The translations under genes were made by a program, and so were the position numbers. The notes under the pieces are model-generated. The model was not told the origin of the DNA. It did no database searches and saw only the letters and a program-made list of their open reading frames with translations. Positions 15,962-25,777 of a stretch of 64,000 nucleotides of DNA are shown here, piece after piece (the stretch's first letter is position 1; each line of letters opens with the position of its first letter). Source of the stretch: Sphingomonas panacis (GTDB taxonomy: Bacteria; Pseudomonadota; Alphaproteobacteria; Sphingomonadales; Sphingomonadaceae). Location of the stretch: the NCBI RefSeq assembly GCF_001717955.1, contig NZ_CP014168.1, positions 248,001-312,000 of the forward strand, written 5' to 3'.

Positions 15962-16846
15962 GTGCAGACTCTCATCCGCAGCGGCCTAGCCGCCGTTCTT
16001 CCCTTCGCCGCCGTCCTTTGCGCCGCGCCGGCGCTTGCGCAGAGCGCCGCGCCCGCCGGGCAGGACAATGCCGATCTCGCCGCCAAGTTCGGCGGCGACA
16101 ACGTGACCGTCGGCATCGCTGCCGCCTATGTGCCCGATTATGAAGGCTCGGACAGCAACCGCTTCGTTCCGGCCCCGCTCGCGATCGGCCAGATCAAGGG
16201 CTTCGCCTTCACCCTCATCGGCAACCGCGCCAGCGTCGATCTCATCCCCAACAACCCCGGCGACAAGATCGATTTCCAGCTCGGGCCGATGGTCGTGCTC
16301 AATTTCGATCGCACCACGCTCAAGGACATCGACGATCGCGCGATCCGCCGGCTCGGCAAGGTCGGCACCGCGATCGAACTCGGCGGCTATGTCGGCATCG
16401 GCAAGACCGGGATCATCACCAGCCCATACGACAAGCTCTCGCTCTCGCTCAGCTATCGTCACGACGTCAACAACGCGCATGACAGCGAGATCTGGCAGCC
16501 GCAGATCAACTATATCACCCCGCTCAGCCGCAAGGCGGCAGTCGGCATCAACGCCTCCGCCAACCGTGTCGGCAGCGGCTACGCGCAGACCTATTACAGC
16601 ATCTCGCCGCAGCAGAGCCTGTCGAGCGGTCTGCCAGTCTACAACGCCAAGGGCGGCTGGAAGAACTATCAGGTCGGCGGCTATGTCACCTATGCGCTGA
16701 CCGGAGACCTGCTTCAGGGCTTCAAGCTGATCGCCGGCGGCGCCTATTCGCGGCTGCTCGGCGATTATTCGTACAGCCCGATCGTGCGGCTGCAGGGCAA
16801 GCCCAACCAGTGGATCGGCGCGCTCGGGGTTGCGTACACCTTCTAA
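15962..16846 (+). CDS. MipA/OmpV family outer membrane protein
   Basis: A 294-residue product with a signal peptide ending near ALAQS (about residue 25) and a body of alternating beta-strands typical of the MipA/OmpV family. Family-like segments are GIAAAYVPDYEGSDSNRFVP, FTLIGNRASVDLIPN, and the terminal strand WIGALGVAYTF ending in aromatic Phe as in outer membrane barrels. It starts at a GTG with AGGAAG about six bases upstream. MipA binds murein hydrolases in E. coli, but most family members are uncharacterised. A long hairpin follows the gene. Confidence 0.88.
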   Translation: MQTLIRSGLAAVLPFAAVLCAAPALAQSAAPAGQDNADLAAKFGGDNVTVGIAAAYVPDYEGSDSNRFVPAPLAIGQIKGFAFTLIGNRASVDLIPNNPGDKIDFQLGPMVVLNFDRTTLKDIDDRAIRRLGKVGTAIELGGYVGIGKTGIITSPYDKLSLSLSYRHDVNNAHDSEIWQPQINYITPLSRKAAVGINASANRVGSGYAQTYYSISPQQSLSSGLPVYNAKGGWKNYQVGGYVTYALTGDLLQGFKLIAGGAYSRLLGDYSYSPIVRLQGKPNQWIGALGVAYTF

Positions 16847-16887
16847 ACCGTCTCTACGGGGCGCATGTGTGCGTGCCTCTGCGACTC

Positions 16888-16922
16888 CGGCCGTTCCCGC
16901 CCCATGAGGGCGCGAACGGCCG
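16888..16922 (+). terminator. Hairpin after MipA-like gene, possible terminator
   Basis: A 9-bp perfect outer stem (CGGCCGTTC with GAACGGCCG) encloses an inner GCCC/GGGC stem. It lies 41 bases beyond the stop codon. No T-run follows, so termination efficiency is uncertain; it could also be part of the leader of the ferritin-like gene. Confidence 0.45.
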
Positions 16923-16983
16923 TGGCGTATCCGGTTCCGGGCGGGGTACGCACCCTGGCTCAAGGTGACATGCCGGAAGGACG

Positions 16984-17937
16984 ATGATGACTGCCCTGCA
17001 CGAGGACTCCCTCGATACGCGTAACGAGCGCCGTGAATTTTTCCGTACCGCGCTCGGCGCCGCCGCGATCACCGCTACGGGGGCTGCCGCCCTCACCATC
17101 ACCTCGATCGCGCGCGCAGATACCGTCGCCGATTCGTCGCTGGTCAATTTCGCGCTCAATTTCGAATATCTGCTCGGGCAGTTCTACGGCCTCGCCGCCA
17201 ACGGCGCCGGCCTTCCCGCCGCGCAACTGACCGGCGCGGGCACCGCCGGGGCGGTCACCGGCGGCCGCCAGGCGACCTTCACCGATCCCGTCGTCGCGCA
17301 GATCGCCAGCGAGTTCGCGCAAGAAGCCGCCGCGCGAGTCGCCTTCCTGCGCACCACCGCCGGCGCCGACGTGATCGCCCAGCCCAAGATCGACCTCGAC
17401 GTCACCGCGACAGCCGCGTTCAGCACCGCGATGCGCGCCGCCGGCCTCGTCGCCTCGGGCACCGGGTTCGATGTCTACGCGAACGACAGCAACTTCCTGC
17501 TCGCCGCGTTCCTGCTCGAAGATGTCGTCGCCACCACCTATCGCGGCCTCCTCACAAGTGCCACGAATGCGACAAACCGCGAATCGATCGTCGGCCTGCT
17601 CGGCGCGGCGGCGTACCGCGCCGGCACGATCCGCACGTTGCTCTACGCCAAGGGCGCCGCCAGCGGCTCGACGCTGCGCGCCAATGCCGATGCGATCTCC
17701 AACGTGCGCGACGCGCTCGACGGCAGCAGCGACGACGATCAGGGCATTTCGCCGACTACCGACGCGAACAGCAATCTGGTTTCGAACATCACCCCGGCGG
17801 GTCCGGACGGCATCGCCTACGGCCGCGCGGCCACCTCGGTGCTCAACATCGTCTATCTCAACAGCCTGTCGACCTCGTCCGGGGGCTTCTTCCCCGCCGG
17901 CGTCAACGGCACGACCGTCGCCAGCGCCGCGAACTAA
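16984..17937 (+). CDS. Tat-exported ferritin-like domain protein
   Basis: A 317-residue protein of the ferritin-like family related to plant desiccation-related PCC13-62. The twin-arginine signal RNERREFFRTALG (Arg16-Arg17) is followed by a hydrophobic stretch and ARADT, so export to the periplasm in folded form is likely. The body has the family pattern NFALNFEYLLGQFYGLAA, FAQEAAARVAFLR, and DSNFLLAAFLLEDVVATTYRG: long helices with acidic and aromatic residues. ATGATG at 16984/16987 follows GGAAGG. It is in tandem with a second paralogue 41 bases downstream. Whether it binds iron is untested; classical ferroxidase ligands are not obvious. Confidence 0.85.
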   Translation: MMTALHEDSLDTRNERREFFRTALGAAAITATGAAALTITSIARADTVADSSLVNFALNFEYLLGQFYGLAANGAGLPAAQLTGAGTAGAVTGGRQATFTDPVVAQIASEFAQEAAARVAFLRTTAGADVIAQPKIDLDVTATAAFSTAMRAAGLVASGTGFDVYANDSNFLLAAFLLEDVVATTYRGLLTSATNATNRESIVGLLGAAAYRAGTIRTLLYAKGAASGSTLRANADAISNVRDALDGSSDDDQGISPTTDANSNLVSNITPAGPDGIAYGRAATSVLNIVYLNSLSTSSGGFFPAGVNGTTVASAAN

Positions 17938-17978
17938 ACCTCGCCGCACGCTTACGCATTCCGCCCGGAGACTCTCCC

Positions 17979-19013
17979 GTGACCGATACCGCGACCGACC
18001 TTCTTTCGCCTTCGCCGAGCACCGCCGAAGACCCCCGCCGCCTAGCGCGTCGGAACTTCCTGCGCACCACTGGCCAGATGACCGTTGCAGCCAGCGGTCT
18101 GGCGCTGCTCAGCGCCTGCGGCGGCGGCAGTGACAATTCGGGCGGTACGCCCACCCCCACTCCGACCCCGACCTCGACCGACACCAGCGCGATCATCAAT
18201 GCCGACGCGCTCAACCTCGCGCTCAACTTCGCCTATCTGCAGGCGCAGTTCTTCGCTTTCGCGACCACTGGCGCCAATATCTCGGCGATCGCCGACACCC
18301 CGGCGCATCCCGGCGGCGGCGCTGCGCTGCTCACCGGAACCGGGCAACAAGGTACCGTGACGGGCGGCCGCGCGGTGAGCTTCGCCAATCCGATCATCGC
18401 GCAATATGCGCGAGAGATCGCCGCCGACGATCTCGCGCACCTTGCCTTTCTGCGCTCCGCGCTCGGCGGGTCGGCCGTGGCGATGCCGTCGCTCAACATC
18501 GACGGCGGCGCGAGCGGCGCGTTCAGCACTTTCGCGCGGGCCGCTGGCTATGTCGCCTCGGGCGCGACATTCGATCCATATGCGAGCGACCTCAACTTCC
18601 TGCTCGCCGCGTTCATCTTCAAGGATGTCGCGGTAACGGCATACAAGGGCGTCGCGACACTGTTGTCGAGCACGCTCACGCTCGATGCCGTCGCCGGGCT
18701 GCTCACCACGCAGGCCTATCACGCCGCGCTGATCCGCACGACGCTCTACACGATGGGTCAGGGCACCGCCGTCGGCCAGTTCAGCAACGCACGCGACGTT
18801 TTCGATGGCTCGGTCGATATCGATCAGGGCATCACCGGCACCGGGACCACGGCCAACATCGTACCGGCCGACGCGCAGGGCCGCGTCTACACGCGCACCG
18901 CCGGCCAGGTGCTCAACGTCGCCTATCAGAACAGCGCGGCGGTGACGTCGGGCGGGTTCCTCCCCAATGGCGCCAACGGCAACATCAAGACCAGCGCGGC
19001 AAGCAACGCCTGA
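17979..19013 (+). CDS. Tat-exported ferritin-like lipoprotein
   Basis: A 344-residue paralogue of the preceding gene. It has a twin-arginine motif (ARRNFLRTTG, Arg24-Arg25) plus a lipobox LSAC (Cys47), followed by a Thr/Pro repeat linker (PTPTPTPTSTDT), so a Tat-exported, membrane-anchored form is predicted. The ferritin-like body repeats the same landmarks: NLALNFAYLQAQFFAFAT, DDLAHLAFLRSALG and DLNFLLAAFIFKDVAVTAYKG. It starts at a GTG with GGAG nine bases upstream. The pair probably forms one operon giving a soluble and an anchored version. Iron binding or stress function is inferred from the family only. Confidence 0.85.
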   Translation: MTDTATDLLSPSPSTAEDPRRLARRNFLRTTGQMTVAASGLALLSACGGGSDNSGGTPTPTPTPTSTDTSAIINADALNLALNFAYLQAQFFAFATTGANISAIADTPAHPGGGAALLTGTGQQGTVTGGRAVSFANPIIAQYAREIAADDLAHLAFLRSALGGSAVAMPSLNIDGGASGAFSTFARAAGYVASGATFDPYASDLNFLLAAFIFKDVAVTAYKGVATLLSSTLTLDAVAGLLTTQAYHAALIRTTLYTMGQGTAVGQFSNARDVFDGSVDIDQGITGTGTTANIVPADAQGRVYTRTAGQVLNVAYQNSAAVTSGGFLPNGANGNIKTSAASNA

Positions 19014-19026
19014 AACCTGCGGTGAC

Positions 19027-19051
19027 GCGGCGGGTCTTTCCAACCCGCCGC
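19027..19051 (+). terminator. Hairpin after ferritin-like operon
   Basis: A perfect 9-bp stem (GCGGCGGGT with ACCCGCCGC, loop CTTTCCA) starts ten bases after the stop codon of the second ferritin-like gene. A T-run is absent, so it is a probable rather than certain terminator. Confidence 0.5.
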
Positions 19052-19075
19052 AAAGCCGCTACGCTCGCGTCATTC

Positions 19076-19172
19076 CCCGGGGAGCCATCAGGCTGAGAGG
19101 GGCGGTGCAAATCCGCCCGACCCGTAGAACCTGATCCGGCCCCTTGATGGGCTTACCGGCGTAGGGAGGGAA
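19076..19172 (+). ncRNA. TPP riboswitch (THI element)
   Basis: The leader of thiC carries the conserved parts of the thiamine pyrophosphate aptamer in order. GGGGAGCC closes the first stem, CTGAGAGG lies at 19093-19100, ACCCGTAGAACCTGATCCGG at 19120-19139 and TACCGGCGTAGGGA at 19154-19167. The element ends about 50 bases before the thiC start codon, so TPP binding could block translation initiation or promote termination. The downstream TTTTTC at about 19178 could serve as part of an expression platform. Confidence 0.95.
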
Positions 19173-19213
19173 CGGCCTTTTTCTCATCGGAAAGTCCGTT
19201 TTCTCCCATTTGA

Positions 19214-21103
<1,890 letters not shown>

Positions 21104-21143
21104 CCGACCGGAATAATTGGAATTCGGGCGGCACCGGAACACC

Positions 21144-21431
21144 CTAAAGGTGCCGCTCGATCTCCATCGCATGATGGAGAATACGCACGATTCGTACGCG
21201 CTCCGCATATACCCGGTAATAGAGGCGGTGACGACCGACCGAGATGCTGCGCAATTCGGTCGAGAGGTCGGATCGGGATGCGCCGCTCTCAGGGAATTGT
21301 AGAATGCGTCGAAACGCCTGCTCGATCGGGTCGAGGTAGAGAATCGCGCGCGCTTCACCGAAGCGTTGCACGCTGTAATCGCGAATATCGTCGAGGTCCG
21401 CTTTCGCTTTGCGACTCAGCTCAAGCCGCAT
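21144..21431 (-). CDS. parE: ParE/RelE-family toxin
   Basis: A 95-residue toxin of the RelE/ParE superfamily with the usual LSRKAKADLDDIRDYS N-terminus, a central ASRSDLSTELRSISVGRHRLYY, and a C-terminal VRIVRILHHAMEIERHL. The pattern fits ParE (gyrase-targeting) better than mRNA-cleaving RelE, though activity cannot be deduced. It starts within the end of the antitoxin gene (overlap of 11 bases), the usual coupling that keeps antitoxin in excess. A narrow gap separates it from the convergent thiC. Confidence 0.9.
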   Translation of the reverse strand: MRLELSRKAKADLDDIRDYSVQRFGEARAILYLDPIEQAFRRILQFPESGASRSDLSTELRSISVGRHRLYYRVYAERVRIVRILHHAMEIERHL

Positions 21432-21684
21432 CCGCGCTCCCGCGAACCGGGGTCAGTGCGGCTCTGAGCTCGTCGAGATACGCAAAGGGATCGCGATCGC
21501 TAACCCCTGACGCGATCCCCTCGTCGATCGCCGCGCGCAACCGCGCAAGCTGCTCGATCGCCGCCTGATCGCGCCGCACCAGATCGCGCACATAATCGCT
21601 GGTACTGCTGTAATCGCCCTCGGCGACGCGCCGCTCCGCCCAGCTCTTGAGCTTGTCGGGGATCGAGATGTTCATCTGCGCCAT
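21421..21684 (-). CDS. parD: ParD-family antitoxin
   Basis: An 87-residue antitoxin: ribbon-helix-helix N-terminus (MNISIPDKLKSWAERRV), the conserved DYSSTSDYVRDLVRRDQ, and an acidic C-terminal tail that would wrap the toxin. It precedes and overlaps parE. The ATG at 21684 lies only seven bases from a well-formed -10 box and has no ribosome binding site, so the message may be leaderless. Autoregulation by the ParD domain is expected for the family. Confidence 0.9.
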   Translation of the reverse strand: MAQMNISIPDKLKSWAERRVAEGDYSSTSDYVRDLVRRDQAAIEQLARLRAAIDEGIASGVSDRDPFAYLDELRAALTPVRGSADAA

Positions 21685-21690
21685 GCCGCG

Positions 21691-21719
21691 CTTATACGAT
21701 TTTGCGCTAATTTTGACAA
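21691..21719 (-). promoter_or_regulatory. Sigma-70-type promoter for parDE
   Basis: On the minus strand TTGTCA and TATAAG are separated by exactly 17 bases. The expected start of transcription falls at or next to the A of the parD ATG. No Shine-Dalgarno sequence precedes that ATG, consistent with a leaderless transcript. Confidence 0.6.
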
Positions 21720-21754
21720 TCGGCGGTCGTTCCGAACGGGTTACGGTCTCAGAG

Positions 21755-21943
21755 TTAACCTTCGTCAGCACTCAAGGACAGGTCAGACAAAGTTCGTTGT
21801 ACGGCGTCCCACATGCCGCCCGGGACGAGCAATACCCGCTGCCCCTCAGGCCGGACGACCCCGATCGGCGCCCCGTCGTCAACGACACGGTCCAAAACAA
21901 CCTCGAAGGTGGCGTTAAATTCAGAGACGGTGACGACGTGCAT
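21755..21943 (-). CDS. Orphan Phd/YefM-like antitoxin
   Basis: A 62-residue product whose pattern resembles Phd/YefM antitoxins: VTVSEFNATFEVVLDRVVDD, then APIGVVRPEGQRVLLVPG, then WDAVQRTL. The C-terminal toxin-binding tail is short and acidic. No toxin gene of the Doc, YoeB or VapC type is adjacent; ParDE directly downstream on the same strand belongs to a different family. It may be a solitary antitoxin left after loss of its toxin, or a regulator. Confidence 0.6.
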   Translation of the reverse strand: MHVVTVSEFNATFEVVLDRVVDDGAPIGVVRPEGQRVLLVPGGMWDAVQRTLSDLSLSADEG

Positions 21944-21985
21944 TGCGGCATTCTCTCATATCCAGCGCGCGACGCAACCGCGCAG

Positions 21986-22621
21986 CTACCCCGCCGTCGC
22001 CGCCTTCCACGCTGCCGTCAGCGCGGCTGCGCGTTCGCCGACCACCGCCGCACTGTCGCCCGGCTTGAACAGCGCGCCGCCCACGCCGATGCCTTCGGCG
22101 CCGCCCGCCAGCCAGTCCTTGAACGTTTCGGCATTGGTGCCGCCGACCGCCCACACCGCGACATCGCGCGGCAGCACCTCGCGCACCGCCTTGAGATAGG
22201 CCGGGCCGAGGCTCGCACCCGGGAACAGCTTGAGCCGCCGCGCACCCGCCGCGATCGCCTGGAACGCCTCGCTCGGCGTCATGAAGCCGGGCAGCACCTC
22301 CAGGCCCAACGCCACCGCGCGCGCGATCACCGCCGGATTGGTGTTGGGCGTCACCATCAGCCGCCCGCCGGCTTCCACCAAAGCCTCGACCGCCTCGACG
22401 TTCAGCACGGTGCCGCCGCCGATCAGCGCGCGGTCGCCGAACGCTTGCGTGATCGCGGCGATGCTCTTGGTCGGCTCGGGCGAGTTGAACGGCACTTCGA
22501 GGATGCGGATGCCGTTGTCGATCAGCGCCGCCGCCACGTCGATCGCCTCGTCGGGGCGAAGCCCACGCAGGATCGCGGCGACCGGGGGCACGCCCTCAGC
22601 CAGCAGTTGGTCGAGCGTCAT
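21986..22621 (-). CDS. dgoA: 2-Dehydro-3-deoxy-6-phosphogalactonate aldolase
   Basis: A 211-residue class I aldolase of the KDPG/KDPGal family, cleaving 2-keto-3-deoxy-6-phosphogalactonate to pyruvate and glyceraldehyde 3-phosphate. The catalytic Glu is in ILEVPFNSPEP and the Schiff-base Lys in ARRLKLFPGA; GGTVLNVEAVEAL and VGGTNAETF are also typical. The PFNSPEP version and the adjacent DgoK favour the galactonate rather than gluconate pathway. It is the last gene of a four-gene operon (transporter, lactonase, kinase, aldolase). Confidence 0.92.
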   Translation of the reverse strand: MTLDQLLAEGVPPVAAILRGLRPDEAIDVAAALIDNGIRILEVPFNSPEPTKSIAAITQAFGDRALIGGGTVLNVEAVEALVEAGGRLMVTPNTNPAVIARAVALGLEVLPGFMTPSEAFQAIAAGARRLKLFPGASLGPAYLKAVREVLPRDVAVWAVGGTNAETFKDWLAGGAEGIGVGGALFKPGDSAAVVGERAAALTAAWKAATAG

Positions 22622-22630
22622 CAGAACCTC

Positions 22631-23512
22631 CTAGGATAATCCGGCGAGCACACAGGCATCGCCATCGAGCCGCCGCACCACGACGCCTTGCCGCGCGAAC
22701 GCTTGCGCATACCGCTCGGCGAGGCGCGGGTCGCCGATGATCGTCACACCCTCCGCACCGCCAAGCGTGCCACGCATCTCGACGATCTCGCCGCCGATCA
22801 CCAGCCCGGACAGATAGCCGAGCGCCCAGTCGGGCGTCTTGCCGGCACGCAATTGCATCGCCCGCGCGCCGAACAGCGCGCTGAGCACGCCGGTCTCCGC
22901 GCGCGCCAGCCCCGCCGCGAAACCCTCCGCCTCGGCGCCGGCATCGCCCGCCGCCAGCCCGCGCGCGAGCGTCGAATGCTGGCGCAGCAGCGCGAACAGC
23001 TCGCCGGTCAGGATGGTGCGGAAAGCCGTAATCGCACCGTCCTCGATCACCGCCCATTTGCTGTGCGTTCCCGGCAGGATAACGATGTGCCGCCCCGCCG
23101 CCAGGTCTGGCGACAGCGCGAGCGCGCCGTAAAGCTGGGTCTCCTCGCCGCGCATTACGTCGGGCACGCCATCCGCATCGGCGCAGGCCAGCCCGGCCAT
23201 GATCGCCACCGGCACGCCATCGAGCGTCAGATCGGTCGCCGCCGCGAGCCACGCGTCGCGCGTCGCCGGACATTCGGCATAGGGCACCTCGCGCCAGCCG
23301 TCGCGTGCGCCGACCATCCCGCACAGCCGGATCGACTCGGGCGCGCCCGCCGCCAACCAGCCGCCAAGCGCGCCACGCAGCACCGCCTCGGGCACGATGC
23401 CGGGCGTACCGATCCCGTCGCCGAAGGTGCGATCGGTCACGACGCCTTTCTCGACACGGAACAGCCGCAGCCGAGTCGTGCCCCAGTCGCCGAGGACGGT
23501 GTACCCGCTCAC
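22631..23512 (-). CDS. dgoK: 2-Dehydro-3-deoxygalactonokinase
   Basis: A 293-residue sugar kinase of the DgoK family, phosphorylating 2-keto-3-deoxygalactonate before the aldolase step. It opens with the nucleotide-binding VLGDWGTTRLRLFRV and contains IVILPGTHSKWAVIEDGAI and the ALGYLSGLVIGGEI region typical of the family. It begins with a GTG overlapping the stop of the lactonase gene (GTGA) and ends nine bases before the aldolase start, so coupled translation within the operon is likely. Confidence 0.93.
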   Translation of the reverse strand: MSGYTVLGDWGTTRLRLFRVEKGVVTDRTFGDGIGTPGIVPEAVLRGALGGWLAAGAPESIRLCGMVGARDGWREVPYAECPATRDAWLAAATDLTLDGVPVAIMAGLACADADGVPDVMRGEETQLYGALALSPDLAAGRHIVILPGTHSKWAVIEDGAITAFRTILTGELFALLRQHSTLARGLAAGDAGAEAEGFAAGLARAETGVLSALFGARAMQLRAGKTPDWALGYLSGLVIGGEIVEMRGTLGGAEGVTIIGDPRLAERYAQAFARQGVVVRRLDGDACVLAGLS

Positions 23513-24384
23513 GCGCTCAGCTTCACCTCGGGCAGCGCCACGCCCGGCGCGGGCGCGTCGAACGCGAACAGCCCGCCGGCGAGCGGCTGGCCGTTCAGCT
23601 CGGCCTCCGACAGACCCTTACGCGCCGTGGTGACATAGCCGGTCCGCAGGTCCGGCCCGCCGAACGTCACCTTGGTGACATTGGCGCACGGCATCGCCAC
23701 CGTCGCGATCAGCGTACCGTCGGGCGCATAGCGCCGCGCCTGCCAGCCGCCCCACAAGCCGACCCACACGCAGCCTTCCGAATCGACCGTCACGCCATCG
23801 GGATGGCCATCCGCCTCGGCGATCTTCACGAACACGTCGCCATGCGCGAGGCTGGTGCCCGCCGAAATGTCGCAGCGATAGATCGTCCGCCCGAGCGTAT
23901 CGACGTGGTAGATCGTGTTGCCGTCGCCGCTCACCGCCGGGCCGTTGGTGATGACGCACTCGCCGCCGACCGCACGCAGATCGGTCACGTCGAACAGATG
24001 GATCGCGCCGGTATTGGCCTCTTCCTCATTGTCCATCGTGCCGAGCCACAGCCGCCCCGACGAATCGACGGTCGCATCGTTGGTGCGGTTGTGCGCGGGC
24101 ATGTCGATCCTGGCGACCGGGCCAGTGAGCTTGCCGTCTTCGAGCAGATACAGCCCATCGACCGAGCCGACCAACAGCTTGCCGCCCTCGGCCGGAACGA
24201 TGAAACTCGGCATCCCGCCGACCTCGAACGACTGCCGATCGTCGTTCGCCGGATCGTAGCGATGGACCTTGCCGCCCTTGATGTCGACGAACCACAAGGC
24301 GCTTTCGCGTCCGATCCACGCCGGCCCCTCGCCCAAAGTCGCTTCGACCGCCCAGACGAGACGGGGTTCGATCATATCGCTCAT
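23509..24384 (-). CDS. SMP-30/gluconolactonase-family sugar lactonase
   Basis: A 291-residue six-bladed propeller lactonase (SMP-30/gluconolaconase/LRE family). Metal-site landmarks are LGEGPAW near residue 15, PAHNRTNDATVDSSG in the middle, and ADGHPDGVTVDSEGCVWVG. In this cluster it would hydrolyse galactono- or arabinonolactone made by the Gfo/Idh/MocA dehydrogenase. The ATG at 24384 follows GGAGGCGAA and overlaps the transporter stop (ATGA). The substrate is inferred from neighbours. Confidence 0.92.
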   Translation of the reverse strand: MSDMIEPRLVWAVEATLGEGPAWIGRESALWFVDIKGGKVHRYDPANDDRQSFEVGGMPSFIVPAEGGKLLVGSVDGLYLLEDGKLTGPVARIDMPAHNRTNDATVDSSGRLWLGTMDNEEEANTGAIHLFDVTDLRAVGGECVITNGPAVSGDGNTIYHVDTLGRTIYRCDISAGTSLAHGDVFVKIAEADGHPDGVTVDSEGCVWVGLWGGWQARRYAPDGTLIATVAMPCANVTKVTFGGPDLRTGYVTTARKGLSEAELNGQPLAGGLFAFDAPAPGVALPEVKLSA

Positions 24385-25682
24385 TTCGCCTCCTCGTCCG
24401 CCACCCGGCAGCCCCACAAAGCATAGAGCAGCACCACGACCTCACACGCGGCGGTCAGCGCGAACGACGCCTGCAAGCCATACCGATCGGCCAGCAGCCC
24501 CTGCACGAACACCAAGGCACCGCCTGCGATCGCCATGATCATCAGCCCCGAACCCTCTTCGGTCAGCGGGCCCAGGCCACGGATCGCCAGCGTGAAGATC
24601 GTCGGGAACATGATCGAGTGGAACAGACCGACCAGGATGAGCGCCCACATCGCGGCATGGCCAGTGGTGCTCAGCACCGCGAGCATCACCAGCAACGCGC
24701 CGCCCGCGAACACCGCGAGCACGTCCTCGGCACGGAACTTCTGCATGATCGCCGAGCCGGCAAAGCGGCCGACCATCATGCCGCCCCAGAGCAGCGTCAG
24801 ATATTGCCCGGCCTGCTCATGCGTCAGGTCGGCGATATCGGGCTGGCTGACGAAATTGACGAACAGGTTCGCCACGCCGATTTCGGCGAGCAGATAGGCG
24901 ACCATCGTCGGGATGCCGAGCACCAGCGCGCGGTGCTTCCACAGCGACAGGCTCTTGCGCTCGTCCTTGGCGACTCGGCTGGTGGCATTCTGGCCGATCA
25001 CCGGCAGCGGGAAGCGCGCGATCACCACCGCGAGCACGACCAGCACGATCGCGACGAGCAGATAGGGCAGCACCACCGAATGCGCGTCGGCGAGACGCTC
25101 CGCCGGGGTGAGGATGCGGCCCGCCTTGGCGGTGCCGCCGACCGAACGGCCGAGGATCAGATACGCGCCGAACGCCGGCGCGAGCATCGTGCCGGCCGAG
25201 TTCATCGCCTGCACCAGATTGAGCCGCGACGACGCGGTTTCGGGCGAGCCGATCACCGCGACGTAAGGGTTGGCCGCGACCTGAAGTAATGTGATGCCGC
25301 TCGCGATCACGAACAGCATGACGAGCGTCACGCCATAGGACGGGATCGATGCCGCGAGGATCATGCCGAGCGCACCCGCCGCCATGATGCCGAGCCCGGT
25401 GACGAGCGACTTCTGATAGCCGATCCGCTCGATCAGCTTGGCCGACGGGATCGACGCGAAGAAATAGGCGATGAACCACACCGACTCGATCAGCGTCGTC
25501 TGCGTGTAGCTCAGGTCGAACACGCTGCGCAGATGCGGCAGCAGCGTGTTGTTGATGACGGTGATGAACCCCCACATGAAAAACAATGTGGCGAGCAACG
25601 TCAGCGCCGGCCCGTAGGACCGTCCGCCGTTCGAGGCGGGCGCCACAGCGCCGCCTCCCGAATTCAAGATTGGACCTGCCAC
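24381..25682 (-). CDS. FucP-like sugar/H+ symporter (MFS)
   Basis: A 433-residue major facilitator with about 12 membrane helices, similar to the FucP/GluP group of fucose, glucose and galactose symporters. Typical stretches are FFMWGFITVINNTLLPHL near the N-terminus, YFFASIPSAKLIERIGYQKS, LQVAANPYVAVIG and FHSIMFPTIFTLAIRGLG. It begins with a GTG preceded by GAGGG. First gene of the operon read away from the dehydratase operon; the 95-base gap holds both promoters in unusually AT-rich DNA. Galactose or arabinose is the probable substrate, from context. Confidence 0.9.
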   Translation of the reverse strand: MAGPILNSGGGAVAPASNGGRSYGPALTLLATLFFMWGFITVINNTLLPHLRSVFDLSYTQTTLIESVWFIAYFFASIPSAKLIERIGYQKSLVTGLGIMAAGALGMILAASIPSYGVTLVMLFVIASGITLLQVAANPYVAVIGSPETASSRLNLVQAMNSAGTMLAPAFGAYLILGRSVGGTAKAGRILTPAERLADAHSVVLPYLLVAIVLVVLAVVIARFPLPVIGQNATSRVAKDERKSLSLWKHRALVLGIPTMVAYLLAEIGVANLFVNFVSQPDIADLTHEQAGQYLTLLWGGMMVGRFAGSAIMQKFRAEDVLAVFAGGALLVMLAVLSTTGHAAMWALILVGLFHSIMFPTIFTLAIRGLGPLTEEGSGLMIMAIAGGALVFVQGLLADRYGLQASFALTAACEVVVLLYALWGCRVADEEAK

Positions 25683-25777
25683 ACACCCTCACGTGCTGAT
25701 TGATTCTGTAATTGTATGAGTATATCTCGCGGCTGGAGCCGTCAATGCGATCGGCACCTTACGCTACGGGAACCGCT

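Noticed and set aside
25683..25777. GntR/FadR operator in the divergent sugar promoter gap
   Set aside because: The region is AT-rich and well placed, but I could not find a convincing palindrome of the TNGTNNNACNA type.
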